In this document: positions 33,659-41,978 of the stretch, piece after piece
How the letters are laid out: every line of letters starts with the position of its first letter
How positions within the stretch are numbered: position 1 is the first letter of the stretch
Assembly: GCF_042654525.1 (NCBI RefSeq)
Contig: NZ_JBHSGP010000014.1
Location: forward strand, 682,001 to 746,000
Direction: 5' to 3'
Length of the DNA: 64,000 nt
Source: Geojedonia litorea
GTDB lineage: Bacteria; Bacteroidota; Bacteroidia; Flavobacteriales; Flavobacteriaceae
Notes under the pieces: model-generated
What the model was told of the DNA's origin: nothing
The model's database searches: none
What the model saw: the letters and a program-made list of their open reading frames with translations, nothing else
Made by a program: the position numbers and the translations under genes

Positions 33659-34261
33659 ATGCAAGACAATGTAATTCCACATAGTTATCAGGTATCGGTA
33701 GCGAACCGTCGAGCGCTGAACAATCACAATTCATTTTTGATTTGGTTTACAGGCTTATCGGGTTCAGGAAAATCTACGATTGCCAATGCTGTTGAGCTCA
33801 AGTTGCATAAAGAAGGAATAAAAACCTTCACTCTTGATGGTGATAACATTAGAAAAGGAATTAATAACGATTTAAATTTTTCACCTGAGCATAGAACAGA
33901 AAATATTAGACGAATTGCAGAGGTATCAAACCTAATGGTCGATGCAGGTTTGGTGGTATTGGCAGCTTTTGTATCACCATATAGAAAAGACAGAGAACGA
34001 ATTAAAAACATAGTTGGCGATGCTAATTTTGTTGAAATTTACGTCAATACCAGTGTAGAAGAGTGCGAACGAAGAGACGTAAAAGGCCTTTATAAAAAGG
34101 CTCGTGCTGGAGAAATTAAAAATATGACAGGGATTTCGGCGCCATATGAGGCTCCAGAAACCCCAGATTTAGAAATAAAGACAGAGAATGAATCTATTGA
34201 AAGCTCTGTTAAAAAAGTAATTGACTATATAACACCTAAATTAAAACTCAACAATGAGTAA
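33659..34261 (+). CDS. cysC: Adenylylsulfate kinase
   Basis: CysC, 200 residues, which phosphorylates adenosine 5'-phosphosulfate (APS) to PAPS with ATP. The Walker A motif GLSGSGKST is at residues 32-40. DGDNIRKGINNDLNFS is near 60-75 and ENIRRIAEVSNLM near 81-93. The conserved FVSPYRKDRE is near 102, and VKGLYKKARAG near 140. It overlaps cysD by eight bases. In the same block as cysD, cysN and cysQ it completes PAPS synthesis from sulfate. Confidence 0.97.
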   Translation: MQDNVIPHSYQVSVANRRALNNHNSFLIWFTGLSGSGKSTIANAVELKLHKEGIKTFTLDGDNIRKGINNDLNFSPEHRTENIRRIAEVSNLMVDAGLVVLAAFVSPYRKDRERIKNIVGDANFVEIYVNTSVEECERRDVKGLYKKARAGEIKNMTGISAPYEAPETPDLEIKTENESIESSVKKVIDYITPKLKLNNE

Positions 34262-35159
34262 GTATTATTTAAATTATTTAGATGAATTAGAAAGTGAGGC
34301 GATTTTTGTATTACGAGAAGTTTGGGCCCAGTTTCAAAACCCAGTAATTCTGTTCTCTGGAGGGAAAGATTCAATCGTTGTAACACACTTGGCTAGAAAG
34401 GCATTCTATCCAGCCAAAATTCCATTTTCGTTAATGCATGTTGATACAGGTCATAATTTTCCTGAAACCATTCAGTTTAGAGACAGTCTTATCAAAGAGT
34501 TAGGTGCGAATCTTATTGTAGGCTCTGTTCAGGACTCAATTGATGAAGGTCGAGTGGCTGAAGAACGAGGGAAAGGGGCAACTAGAAATGCACTTCAAAT
34601 TACAACCTTGTTAGATGCTATTGAAGCTAATAAAGTGGATTGTGCCATTGGAGGCGGAAGACGTGACGAAGAAAAGGCAAGAGCAAAAGAACGATTCTTT
34701 TCACATCGCGATGATTTTGGTCAATGGGATCCTAAAAACCAACGCCCAGAGCTTTGGAATATATTCAATGGGAAACATTTTGAAGGGGAACATTTTAGAG
34801 CATTCCCAATTAGTAATTGGACCGAAATGGATGTTTGGAACTATATAAAACGAGAAAACATCGCCATTCCGTCACTCTATTTTGCCCATGAACGTGAAGT
34901 AGTTTGGAGAAACGAATCTTGGATTCCTAATTCAGAATTTTTAAAGCTTGAAGAGAATGAGAAGATTCATACTAAAAAGATTCGCTTTAGAACTTTAGGT
35001 GATATTACTATAACTGGAGGTATTGAATCTGATGCCGATACTTTGGAAAAAATCGCTTTAGAAGTGTCGGCCATGCGCCAGACAGAACGAGGAAACCGAA
35101 GTGACGATAAACGTTCTGAAACCGCAATGGAAGACCGTAAGCGTCAAGGTTATTTTTAA
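34254..35159 (+). CDS. cysD: Sulfate adenylyltransferase subunit 2
   Basis: CysD, 301 residues, the catalytic subunit of ATP sulfurylase that forms APS from ATP and sulfate with CysN. It belongs to the PAPS-reductase/N-type PP-loop family: the PP-loop is SGGKDS at residues 35-40. MHVDTGHNFPET is near 62-73, GGGRRDEEKARAKER near 135-149, and the C-terminal TERGNRSDDKRSETAMEDRKRQGYF region is family-typical. Length is normal. cysN follows 52 bases downstream. Confidence 0.97.
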   Translation: MSKYYLNYLDELESEAIFVLREVWAQFQNPVILFSGGKDSIVVTHLARKAFYPAKIPFSLMHVDTGHNFPETIQFRDSLIKELGANLIVGSVQDSIDEGRVAEERGKGATRNALQITTLLDAIEANKVDCAIGGGRRDEEKARAKERFFSHRDDFGQWDPKNQRPELWNIFNGKHFEGEHFRAFPISNWTEMDVWNYIKRENIAIPSLYFAHEREVVWRNESWIPNSEFLKLEENEKIHTKKIRFRTLGDITITGGIESDADTLEKIALEVSAMRQTERGNRSDDKRSETAMEDRKRQGYF

Positions 35160-35211
35160 TTTAGATAAATGAACTTGCTGAATTTGCTTCAGCATCTCAA
35201 TAAAGAATAAA

Positions 35212-36465
35212 ATGTTAGATAACAATCAATTATTACGATTTACAACAGCTGGAAGTGTTGATGATGGAAAAAGCACCTTAATAGGAAGATTGCTTTATGA
35301 CTCCAAATCAATTTTTGAAGACCAGTTAGAAGCTATAGAAAACACAAGCAGAAAAAAAGGGCATGAAGGTGTTGATTTAGCCTTGTTTACAGATGGTTTA
35401 CGAGACGAAAGGGAACAAGGCATAACCATTGATGTTGCATATAGATACTTTACAACACCTAAGCGAAAGTTTATTATTGCTGATACTCCCGGCCACATTC
35501 AATACACCAGAAATATGGTTACGGGAGCTTCAACTGCAAATGCAGCCATAATATTGGTAGATGCAAGACATGGCGTTATAGAGCAAACCAAACGTCATGC
35601 TTTTATTGCCTCGCTTTTACAAATTCCGCATGTTATCGTTTGTGTTAACAAAATGGATTTAGTGGACTATTCTGAAGAAGCCTACAATAATGTCATCAAC
35701 CAATTTGAAAAGTTTTCTTCAAAGTTTTTAGTCAAAGATATCCGATTTATCCCCATTAGCGCTTTAGATGGGGATAATGTGGTTAATAGATCAAAAAATA
35801 TGGATTGGTATCTTGGTGCCCCCTTATTGCACACGCTTGAAACCCTTCATATTAGTAGTGATATTAATAAGATAGATGCCCGTTTTCCAGTGCAAACCGT
35901 ATTGCGACCTCAAAATGATACGCATCGCGATTACCGAGGGTATGCTGGCCGTGTTTCGTCGGGTGTGTTTAGACCTGGAGATGAGGTTACTATTTTGCCA
36001 TCTGGGTTTACATCAAAAATTAAATCCATTGACACATTTGAAGGTGAAATAGAAGAAGCATATGCGCCAATGTCGGTATCTATAACACTTACTGATGATA
36101 TAGATATTAGTAGAGGTGACATGATTGTGCGATCAAATAATAAAGCACAAGTAACTCAAGACATTGAAGTGATGCTGTGTTGGCTGCACAATAATCCGGC
36201 AAAACCAAGAGCAAAATACACCATAAAGCACACGTCTAATGAGCAAAAGGCGATGATAAAAGAAGTGGTTTATAAATATGACATTAATACTTTAGAGCGT
36301 AAGTTGGATGATAAAGATTTAGGAATGAATGATATCTCTAAAGTAAAAATAAGAACGACAAAACCTTTAATGACAGATTCCTACAGAGAAAACCGAATCA
36401 CAGGAAGCTTAATTTTAGTCGATGATGCCACAAATGAAACTGTTGCCGCCGGAATGATAGTTTAG
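35212..36465 (+). CDS. cysN: Sulfate adenylyltransferase subunit 1 (GTPase)
   Basis: CysN, 417 residues, the EF-Tu-like GTPase that drives APS synthesis by CysD. G-domain motifs are GSVDDGKST (14-22), the switch region REQGITIDVAYRYF near 65, DTPGH near 90 and NKMD near 144. Two beta-barrel domains follow. Length matches stand-alone CysN, with no fused APS kinase, consistent with the separate cysC upstream. It is the last gene of the block, followed by a 344-bp gap. Confidence 0.97.
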   Translation: MLDNNQLLRFTTAGSVDDGKSTLIGRLLYDSKSIFEDQLEAIENTSRKKGHEGVDLALFTDGLRDEREQGITIDVAYRYFTTPKRKFIIADTPGHIQYTRNMVTGASTANAAIILVDARHGVIEQTKRHAFIASLLQIPHVIVCVNKMDLVDYSEEAYNNVINQFEKFSSKFLVKDIRFIPISALDGDNVVNRSKNMDWYLGAPLLHTLETLHISSDINKIDARFPVQTVLRPQNDTHRDYRGYAGRVSSGVFRPGDEVTILPSGFTSKIKSIDTFEGEIEEAYAPMSVSITLTDDIDISRGDMIVRSNNKAQVTQDIEVMLCWLHNNPAKPRAKYTIKHTSNEQKAMIKEVVYKYDINTLERKLDDKDLGMNDISKVKIRTTKPLMTDSYRENRITGSLILVDDATNETVAAGMIV

Positions 36466-36491
36466 ATTTTAGGTTTACAAAGAAATAGTAG

Positions 36492-36499
36492 TATTTTTG
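36492..36499 (+). promoter_or_regulatory. Possible -7 promoter element ahead of the capsule gene set
   Basis: TATTTTTG fits TAnnTTTG and is followed by a GCCC stretch as in many flavobacterial promoters. No TTG lies at the expected distance. It would give a leader of about 300 nt. Confidence 0.35.
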
Positions 36500-36681
36500 C
36501 CCTTCGTAAAAATTACAAAACGCTTTTTATAAACTATAGGTATACATGATAAGCCTCATAATAATTAACCCTTTCTTGTGGGTATTTAAAATTAGATCTT
36601 TAAAAAATGGGTTTCTACAGTTTATATTTAGATTAGGCAAGTGTCTTATCAATAAAATCACAATTTAATATAATTTTAAAT

Positions 36682-36720
36682 TCTTAATTGAAGAGAATCC
36701 TTCTCAATTAAGAGATTTTT
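36682..36720 (+). terminator. Attenuator-like hairpin in the leader of the nucleotide-sugar dehydrogenase
   Basis: TCTTAATTG (36682-36690) pairs perfectly with CAATTAAGA (36705-36713). The stem can be extended inside by AGAG/TTCT after a one-base bulge. A T5 run follows at 36716-36720. It could end cysN transcripts or attenuate a capsule leader. Confidence 0.5.
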
Positions 36721-36809
36721 CAATAAGTAGGAAATATGTAATCCAATTTTTTCTTTATTAGAAATAACCTATAAAAAGAACTTAGAAAATAACAATCTTA
36801 AAATAAAAG

Positions 36810-38069
36810 ATGAAAACAGAAAAAAACATAGCAGTCATTGGTTTAGGTTACGTAGGACTTCCCCTGGCAGTAGAGTTTGCAAAAAAGGGATTTAATATTT
36901 TAGGCTTTGATATTAATCATACAAGAGTTGCGCAATTAAAAGATGGGATAGATGTGACAAACGAGGTAAGTTTTGAAGAATTAAAGGAGGCTAAATCTCT
37001 TCAATTTACAACTAATGAAGATTGTCTGACTTCAATAAATATTTTTATAGTTACCGTTCCAACACCAATAGATAAATATAAAAAACCAAACTTACACCCA
37101 TTAAAGAGTGCAAGCAAATTAGTTGGAAAGCATTTAAAACTTGGAAGTATTGTTATATATGAGTCAACTGTATTCCCCGGTTGTACCGAAGATGTTTGTG
37201 TACCCATACTAGAAAATGAAAGCGGTTTAAAGTTTAATAAAGACTTTTTTTGTGGATATTCCCCGGAGCGAATTAATCCAGGGGATAAAACTCACCGAGT
37301 TAGTTCGATTATGAAAGTTACTTCAGGAAGCACACCTGAAATTGCAGAAGAAATTGACCTTCTCTATAAAGAAATTATTATAGCTGGAACTTATAAGGCT
37401 TCAAGTTTAAAAGTAGCTGAGGCAGCAAAGGTAATTGAGAATACACAAAGAGATTTAAATATTGCTTTTGTAAATGAATTAGCATTAATATTTGAGAAAT
37501 TAAATATAGACACTAAAGAGGTTCTAGAGGCAGCAGGGACTAAATGGAATTTTTTAAAGTTTTTTCCTGGATTAGTAGGCGGACATTGTATAGGTGTCGA
37601 CCCTTATTATTTAACTCATAAAGCACAGAGTATTGGATACAACCCAGAGGTAATACTTGCAGGGAGACGAATTAATGACAATATGGGTAAACATGTTGCA
37701 AAACGCTATGTAAAATTATTATTACATTCAAATAAAATTGTTAGAGAGTTTAAAACTTTAATTCTAGGATTCACATTTAAAGAAAACTGTCCAGACATTA
37801 GAAATACAAGGGTAATAGATATTTATAACGAACTTCTTGATTTTGGAATTAAAGCAGATATTTACGATCCTTTAGCGAATAAAGATGAAATTAAAGAAGA
37901 ATATAATATAAGTGTTAAGTCTGAAGATATTAATTCTTATCATGGAATAATAATAGCAGTTGGTCACGAAGAGTTTTTTACTTATGATTGGGAGAATATT
38001 GTTCCAAACAAAATAGTTTTTGATATAAAAAGTATTTTGCCTAGCGGAATGGCGACCGATAGATTGTAA
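36810..38069 (+). CDS. UDP-N-acetylhexosamine 6-dehydrogenase, TviB/WbpO type
   Basis: A 419-residue nucleotide-sugar dehydrogenase that oxidises C6 of a UDP-HexNAc to the uronic acid with two NAD. The Rossmann motif GLGYVGLPLA is at 11-20, the substrate region STVFPGCTEDVC at about 119-130, and the catalytic Cys260 lies in VGGHCIGVDPYY. The C-terminal UDP-binding domain includes GFTFKENCPDIRNTR. Overall sequence fits the TviB/WbpO/WbpA group acting on UDP-GalNAc or UDP-GlcNAc rather than WecC or Ugd; the exact substrate is not certain. It is followed by a 202-bp gap with its own promoter before wecB. Confidence 0.9.
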   Translation: MKTEKNIAVIGLGYVGLPLAVEFAKKGFNILGFDINHTRVAQLKDGIDVTNEVSFEELKEAKSLQFTTNEDCLTSINIFIVTVPTPIDKYKKPNLHPLKSASKLVGKHLKLGSIVIYESTVFPGCTEDVCVPILENESGLKFNKDFFCGYSPERINPGDKTHRVSSIMKVTSGSTPEIAEEIDLLYKEIIIAGTYKASSLKVAEAAKVIENTQRDLNIAFVNELALIFEKLNIDTKEVLEAAGTKWNFLKFFPGLVGGHCIGVDPYYLTHKAQSIGYNPEVILAGRRINDNMGKHVAKRYVKLLLHSNKIVREFKTLILGFTFKENCPDIRNTRVIDIYNELLDFGIKADIYDPLANKDEIKEEYNISVKSEDINSYHGIIIAVGHEEFFTYDWENIVPNKIVFDIKSILPSGMATDRL

Positions 38070-38175
38070 AATACAAACACCACAAATTGACCATAATGAA
38101 GCTATATACGTTTAGGCAATTTTTTAAGCTCAAAACAGTAATATAATTTCAATTAAGAAAACCTTGTACCAAGAT

Positions 38176-38205
38176 TTGATTAAGCCTTAAGTTATCTTAC
38201 TTTTG
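38176..38205 (+). promoter_or_regulatory. Promoter of wecB and following genes
   Basis: TTG at 38176-38178 (within TTTG) and TACTTTTG at 38198-38205 with a 19-base spacer fit the Bacteroidota promoter pattern well. The start codon of wecB is 66 bases downstream. Confidence 0.7.
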
Positions 38206-38271
38206 CAGTTCAAATCATAAGTAAAAGGGTTTTTTACTATTTAAATTAGAATCTTTTTCTATAATCAGTAA

Positions 38272-39396
38272 ATGAAAAGAAATCTTATCATTTTTGGGAC
38301 TCGCCCCGAAGCCATTAAAATGGCGCCTCTTGTCAAGCATTTTTTGCAATATAAAAACGAGTTTGAAACTAAAGTTTGTATCACTGCCCAACATAGAGAG
38401 ATGTTGGATCAAGTCTTATCATTTTTCGAAATAGTTCCGGATTATGATTTGGATATCATGAAACCCGATCAAAATCTTTACTCGCTAACCGCGAGTATAA
38501 TAACAGAACTAAAAGATATTTTAGAAGATTTTAAACCGGATTATGTTTATGTGCATGGAGACACAACCACAACAATGGCAGCAAGTATAGCGGCTTTTTA
38601 TTCCGGTGCCATTGTTTGCCACGTTGAAGCGGGCTTGAGAACTTTCAACATGAAATCACCTTTTCCAGAAGAGATGAATAGGTCGGTAACAGGAGTTGTG
38701 ACCAATATTCATTTTGCTCCAACCAAAACCGCTAAACTTAATTTAATTAACGAGAATAAAAAGGAAGAAAGTATTATTGTGACTGGTAATACAGTTATTG
38801 ATGCTTTACTTTATAGTGTAGGCAAGGTTAACTCCCCTGATTTTAAAGATCAAGAAATAGAAAATTTAAAAGAAATAGTAGATCCCAACAAAAGATTGAT
38901 TTTAGTTACCGGACACAGGAGGGAAAATCACGGAAAAGGGTTTGTAAATATTTGCAATGCTCTAAATAAGATAGCAGTTGAACATCCCGACTGTCAAATT
39001 ATTTATCCGGTTCATCTTAACCCTAATGTTCAAAAGCCAGTGTACGATCTTTTAAGTAACTCAGACAATATCAGTCTTATCCCTCCTTTATCATATCCAG
39101 CATTTGTGTGGTTAATGGAAAAATCATATTTGATCATTACAGATAGCGGCGGTGTACAAGAAGAAGCACCAAGTTTAGGGAAGCCTGTACTTGTGATGCG
39201 AAATACCACCGAACGTCCAGAAGCAGTTGAAGCTGGAACCGTATGTTTGGTTGGAACAAATACTAATAAAATCGTTGATGAGGCAAGAAGGTTATTAACC
39301 CATAAGGATAGTTATAGAAGTATGAGTAGATTACACAATCCATATGGAGATGGTACTGCCTGTGAAAAAATAGTAGACTATATTAAAAATAATTAA
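38272..39396 (+). CDS. wecB: UDP-N-acetylglucosamine 2-epimerase (non-hydrolysing)
   Basis: WecB, 374 residues, which interconverts UDP-GlcNAc and UDP-ManNAc in the cytosol (GT-B fold). The N-terminal FGTRPEAIKMAPL (about 6-18), YVHGDTTTTMAAS near 91-104, and CHVEAGLRTFNMKSPFPEEMNR near 116-137 are visible. VTGHRRENHGKG is near 213-224, and the UDP-binding DSGGVQEEAPSLGKPVLVMR is near 289-308. The length and residue set fit the non-hydrolysing epimerase rather than NeuC. wecC starts two bases after its stop, so the pair makes UDP-ManNAcA. Confidence 0.97.
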   Translation: MKRNLIIFGTRPEAIKMAPLVKHFLQYKNEFETKVCITAQHREMLDQVLSFFEIVPDYDLDIMKPDQNLYSLTASIITELKDILEDFKPDYVYVHGDTTTTMAASIAAFYSGAIVCHVEAGLRTFNMKSPFPEEMNRSVTGVVTNIHFAPTKTAKLNLINENKKEESIIVTGNTVIDALLYSVGKVNSPDFKDQEIENLKEIVDPNKRLILVTGHRRENHGKGFVNICNALNKIAVEHPDCQIIYPVHLNPNVQKPVYDLLSNSDNISLIPPLSYPAFVWLMEKSYLIITDSGGVQEEAPSLGKPVLVMRNTTERPEAVEAGTVCLVGTNTNKIVDEARRLLTHKDSYRSMSRLHNPYGDGTACEKIVDYIKNN

Positions 39397-39398
39397 AA

Positions 39399-40619
39399 AT
39401 GAATCAACCACAAGTTGTAATGATAGGGTTAGGCTACATTGGTTTACCAACAGCCACTTTAATCGCCAAAAATAAAACCTTCGTTCATGGAGTTGACATT
39501 AATCAAGCGGTAGTTGACACTGTTAATGCAGGGAAAATCCATATCATTGAACCAGAACTTGGTGAAGCTGTTGCAATTGCTGTAAAAGAAGGATATTTAA
39601 AAGCAGACACCAAACCTATTCAAGCCAACACATACCTTATAGTGGTTCCTACACCATTTAAAGCTAAAAATGAACCAGATATTTCATTTGTTGAAGCAGC
39701 TACAAAGGCTATTATTCCTCTTTTAAAAATGGACGATTTGTATATAATTGAATCCACATCACCAGTAGGAACAACCGAAAAAATGGCGGATTTAATTTAC
39801 AAAATGCGACCAGAATTAAAGGGTAACTTAAATATCGCTTATTGTCCTGAAAGGGTGTTACCTGGAAACGTCATGTATGAATTGGTTCATAATGACCGTG
39901 TTATAGGAGGTATCGATACCAAATCAACAAAAAAAGCGTCGTCATTTTACGGACAATTTATTAAAGGGGATTTGCATGAAACAAATGCTAGAACTGCAGA
40001 GATGTGCAAATTGGTAGAGAATTCATCTAGAGATGTGCAAATAGCTTTTGCGAACGAGTTATCCCTTATATGTGATAAAGCAGATATAAATGTTTGGGAG
40101 CTAATTAAATTGGCCAATAAACATCCAAGAGTAAATATATTGCAACCAGGCTGTGGTGTTGGAGGGCATTGTATCGCAGTGGATCCGTATTTTATAGTAT
40201 CTGAGTATCCAATGGAGTCTAAAATTATTGGAAAGGCAAGGGAAATAAACAATTATAAATCATTTTGGTGTGCGGAAAAAATACAGACAGCTAAATTACA
40301 ATTTGAATTGCAACATGGCCGCAAGCCTAGTATAGCAATTATGGGGTTAGCTTTTAAACCAAATATTGATGACTTACGTGAATCACCAGCAAAATACATT
40401 GCTCAAAAAGTACTTCAAAACGCAAATAATGAAGAATATTTTATCGTTGAACCAAATCTTGAAACTCACAAAGTATTTAAATTAACAGATTATAAAGTAG
40501 CTGTCGAAAAGGCTGATATTATTGCGTTTTTAGTGGCGCACAAGGAGTTTAAGACAATAGAAATCCCTAAAGAAAGAGTAGTATTGGATTTTTGTGGAGT
40601 AATTAATAACTCAAATTAA
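39399..40619 (+). CDS. wecC: UDP-N-acetyl-D-mannosamine dehydrogenase
   Basis: WecC, 406 residues, which oxidises UDP-ManNAc to UDP-N-acetylmannosaminuronic acid with two NAD. The Rossmann motif is GLGYIGLPTAT (10-20), STSPVGTTEKMA is at about 119-130, and catalytic Cys258 lies in CGVGGHCIAVDPYF. The C-terminal domain has GLAFKPNIDDLRESPA. It differs from the TviB-type paralogue upstream in the catalytic-loop sequence, consistent with a different substrate. It is directly downstream of wecB, with the flippase gene 42 bp further on. Confidence 0.95.
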   Translation: MNQPQVVMIGLGYIGLPTATLIAKNKTFVHGVDINQAVVDTVNAGKIHIIEPELGEAVAIAVKEGYLKADTKPIQANTYLIVVPTPFKAKNEPDISFVEAATKAIIPLLKMDDLYIIESTSPVGTTEKMADLIYKMRPELKGNLNIAYCPERVLPGNVMYELVHNDRVIGGIDTKSTKKASSFYGQFIKGDLHETNARTAEMCKLVENSSRDVQIAFANELSLICDKADINVWELIKLANKHPRVNILQPGCGVGGHCIAVDPYFIVSEYPMESKIIGKAREINNYKSFWCAEKIQTAKLQFELQHGRKPSIAIMGLAFKPNIDDLRESPAKYIAQKVLQNANNEEYFIVEPNLETHKVFKLTDYKVAVEKADIIAFLVAHKEFKTIEIPKERVVLDFCGVINNSN

Positions 40620-40661
40620 AATTATGGCACCTATTTTGTATTTGCATGAGACTCCTAATCA

Positions 40662-41978
40662 ATGCTGAAAAAACTATTAATAATTGCACTCATAGTAGCT
40701 ACAGGACATTTTCTTTCTGTTTTTTCGATTTCATTTATTGTAAAACGTGGAGTTGACGCTGTTTTTTTAGAGAATGTAACTAACATCGAATCTACACTAG
40801 CATTAATAATTGCGATAATAGCGTTTGGGTTACAGCAAATTACTACAAGGGATATAGTGGTGTCACAAAATTGGAAATTAATCCTTGAAAAAACCCAAGC
40901 AGCTAGATTTACTTTAGGAATTCTTCTTGCCCTTTTCGGTATTTTGGCCTTTTTAGTTACAGAAACAAATTTTTACTTAATTTTTTTGGTAAGCCCAATA
41001 ATTGCATATGTCTCTGATTATGCATTATATGCAAGGGGGTTGGCCATTGAAGGCTCCTTTATATCATTAATTAGAGTTACGTTGCCTTCTTTAGCTTTGA
41101 TTTTAATGGGGATTGTTGAATGTTATTCTATTGGAACGTACTATATCATTATTTTCATAACTTTTGCAGTAGTAGTTTATGTTTCCAATAAAATATTGAA
41201 CTTTAAAATAAAGTTAAATGCAGACAGGCACTTTTATAAATTATATGCTAAAAATGTAAATATTGGGCTCACAGATATTACAATCACTGTTTTACAGTTG
41301 GGTATTTTGAGCATCGCGACACCTTTTTATAAAGATCAGATTGTTACCGACACTTTTTTAGTTTTAAAAATATATGTTCTATTGAAAGGGGTTCAAAGAT
41401 TGATTTTTCAGGCCTTTTACAAAGATTTGGTGTCATTGGACAAATCTCTATTGATAGATAAGTTAATTTTTATAAGTGGGTTTGTTTTTTTTGTTATATG
41501 TACACTATATCCATCCGAATTAATTGAATTGATTTATTCCAAAGAATATTTTAGGATTGAAATTTTATTTAAAATTATCGGTGTAGCGGCACTAGTGTCT
41601 TCAGTTTTAATTGCATCAAGCGCTAGAACATTATTACTTAAAAGAGAGAAAGAATATACTTTCAGTTATATTTTGTCCTTGATTATTACCATTATTTCTG
41701 TATTACTTTTTTCATTTAATTATTATGGAGATTCAGGTATTGCACTATCTATATTGGCAGGGGAATTAACCCTGTTTTTTTGCTTCTCATTTTTTCTTAA
41801 AACCGAATTTCAGTTTAAAAAGAGGTTTATGTTTTATCTTCCTTTTTTATTTATGTTCTTAATATTTTTTCTTCTAAAGGAGAATTTTACTTTCCTATAT
41901 AGTAGTATTTTAACTTTGCTAATACTGATAATTTACGGATGTTACTATATTTACACCAATAAAGAACTATACAAATGA
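40662..41978 (+). CDS. Wzx-like polysaccharide flippase (MATE/MVF-fold)
   Basis: A 438-residue polytopic inner-membrane protein with about 12 hydrophobic segments spread evenly along its length and short loops. This is the layout of Wzx/PST-type O-antigen or capsule flippases, which move undecaprenyl-PP-linked repeat units across the membrane. Sequence is poorly conserved, as usual for this family, so the call rests on topology, length and position between nucleotide-sugar genes and Wzy-like genes. It overlaps the next membrane gene by four bases. Confidence 0.75.
   Translation: MLKKLLIIALIVATGHFLSVFSISFIVKRGVDAVFLENVTNIESTLALIIAIIAFGLQQITTRDIVVSQNWKLILEKTQAARFTLGILLALFGILAFLVTETNFYLIFLVSPIIAYVSDYALYARGLAIEGSFISLIRVTLPSLALILMGIVECYSIGTYYIIIFITFAVVVYVSNKILNFKIKLNADRHFYKLYAKNVNIGLTDITITVLQLGILSIATPFYKDQIVTDTFLVLKIYVLLKGVQRLIFQAFYKDLVSLDKSLLIDKLIFISGFVFFVICTLYPSELIELIYSKEYFRIEILFKIIGVAALVSSVLIASSARTLLLKREKEYTFSYILSLIITIISVLLFSFNYYGDSGIALSILAGELTLFFCFSFFLKTEFQFKKRFMFYLPFLFMFLIFFLLKENFTFLYSSILTLLILIIYGCYYIYTNKELYK

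Larger units (their letters stand above)
36466..36809 (+). other. 344-bp AT-rich leader-like intergenic region
   Basis: This gap separates cysN from the nucleotide-sugar dehydrogenase that opens the next gene set. It holds a -7-like TATTTTTG at 36492-36499 near its left end and a weak hairpin near 36569-36587 (ACCC/GGGT). A terminator-like hairpin lies at 36682-36720, 90 bases before the next start codon. I see no open reading frame or tRNA-like fold. The layout resembles an attenuated leader. Confidence 0.5.
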
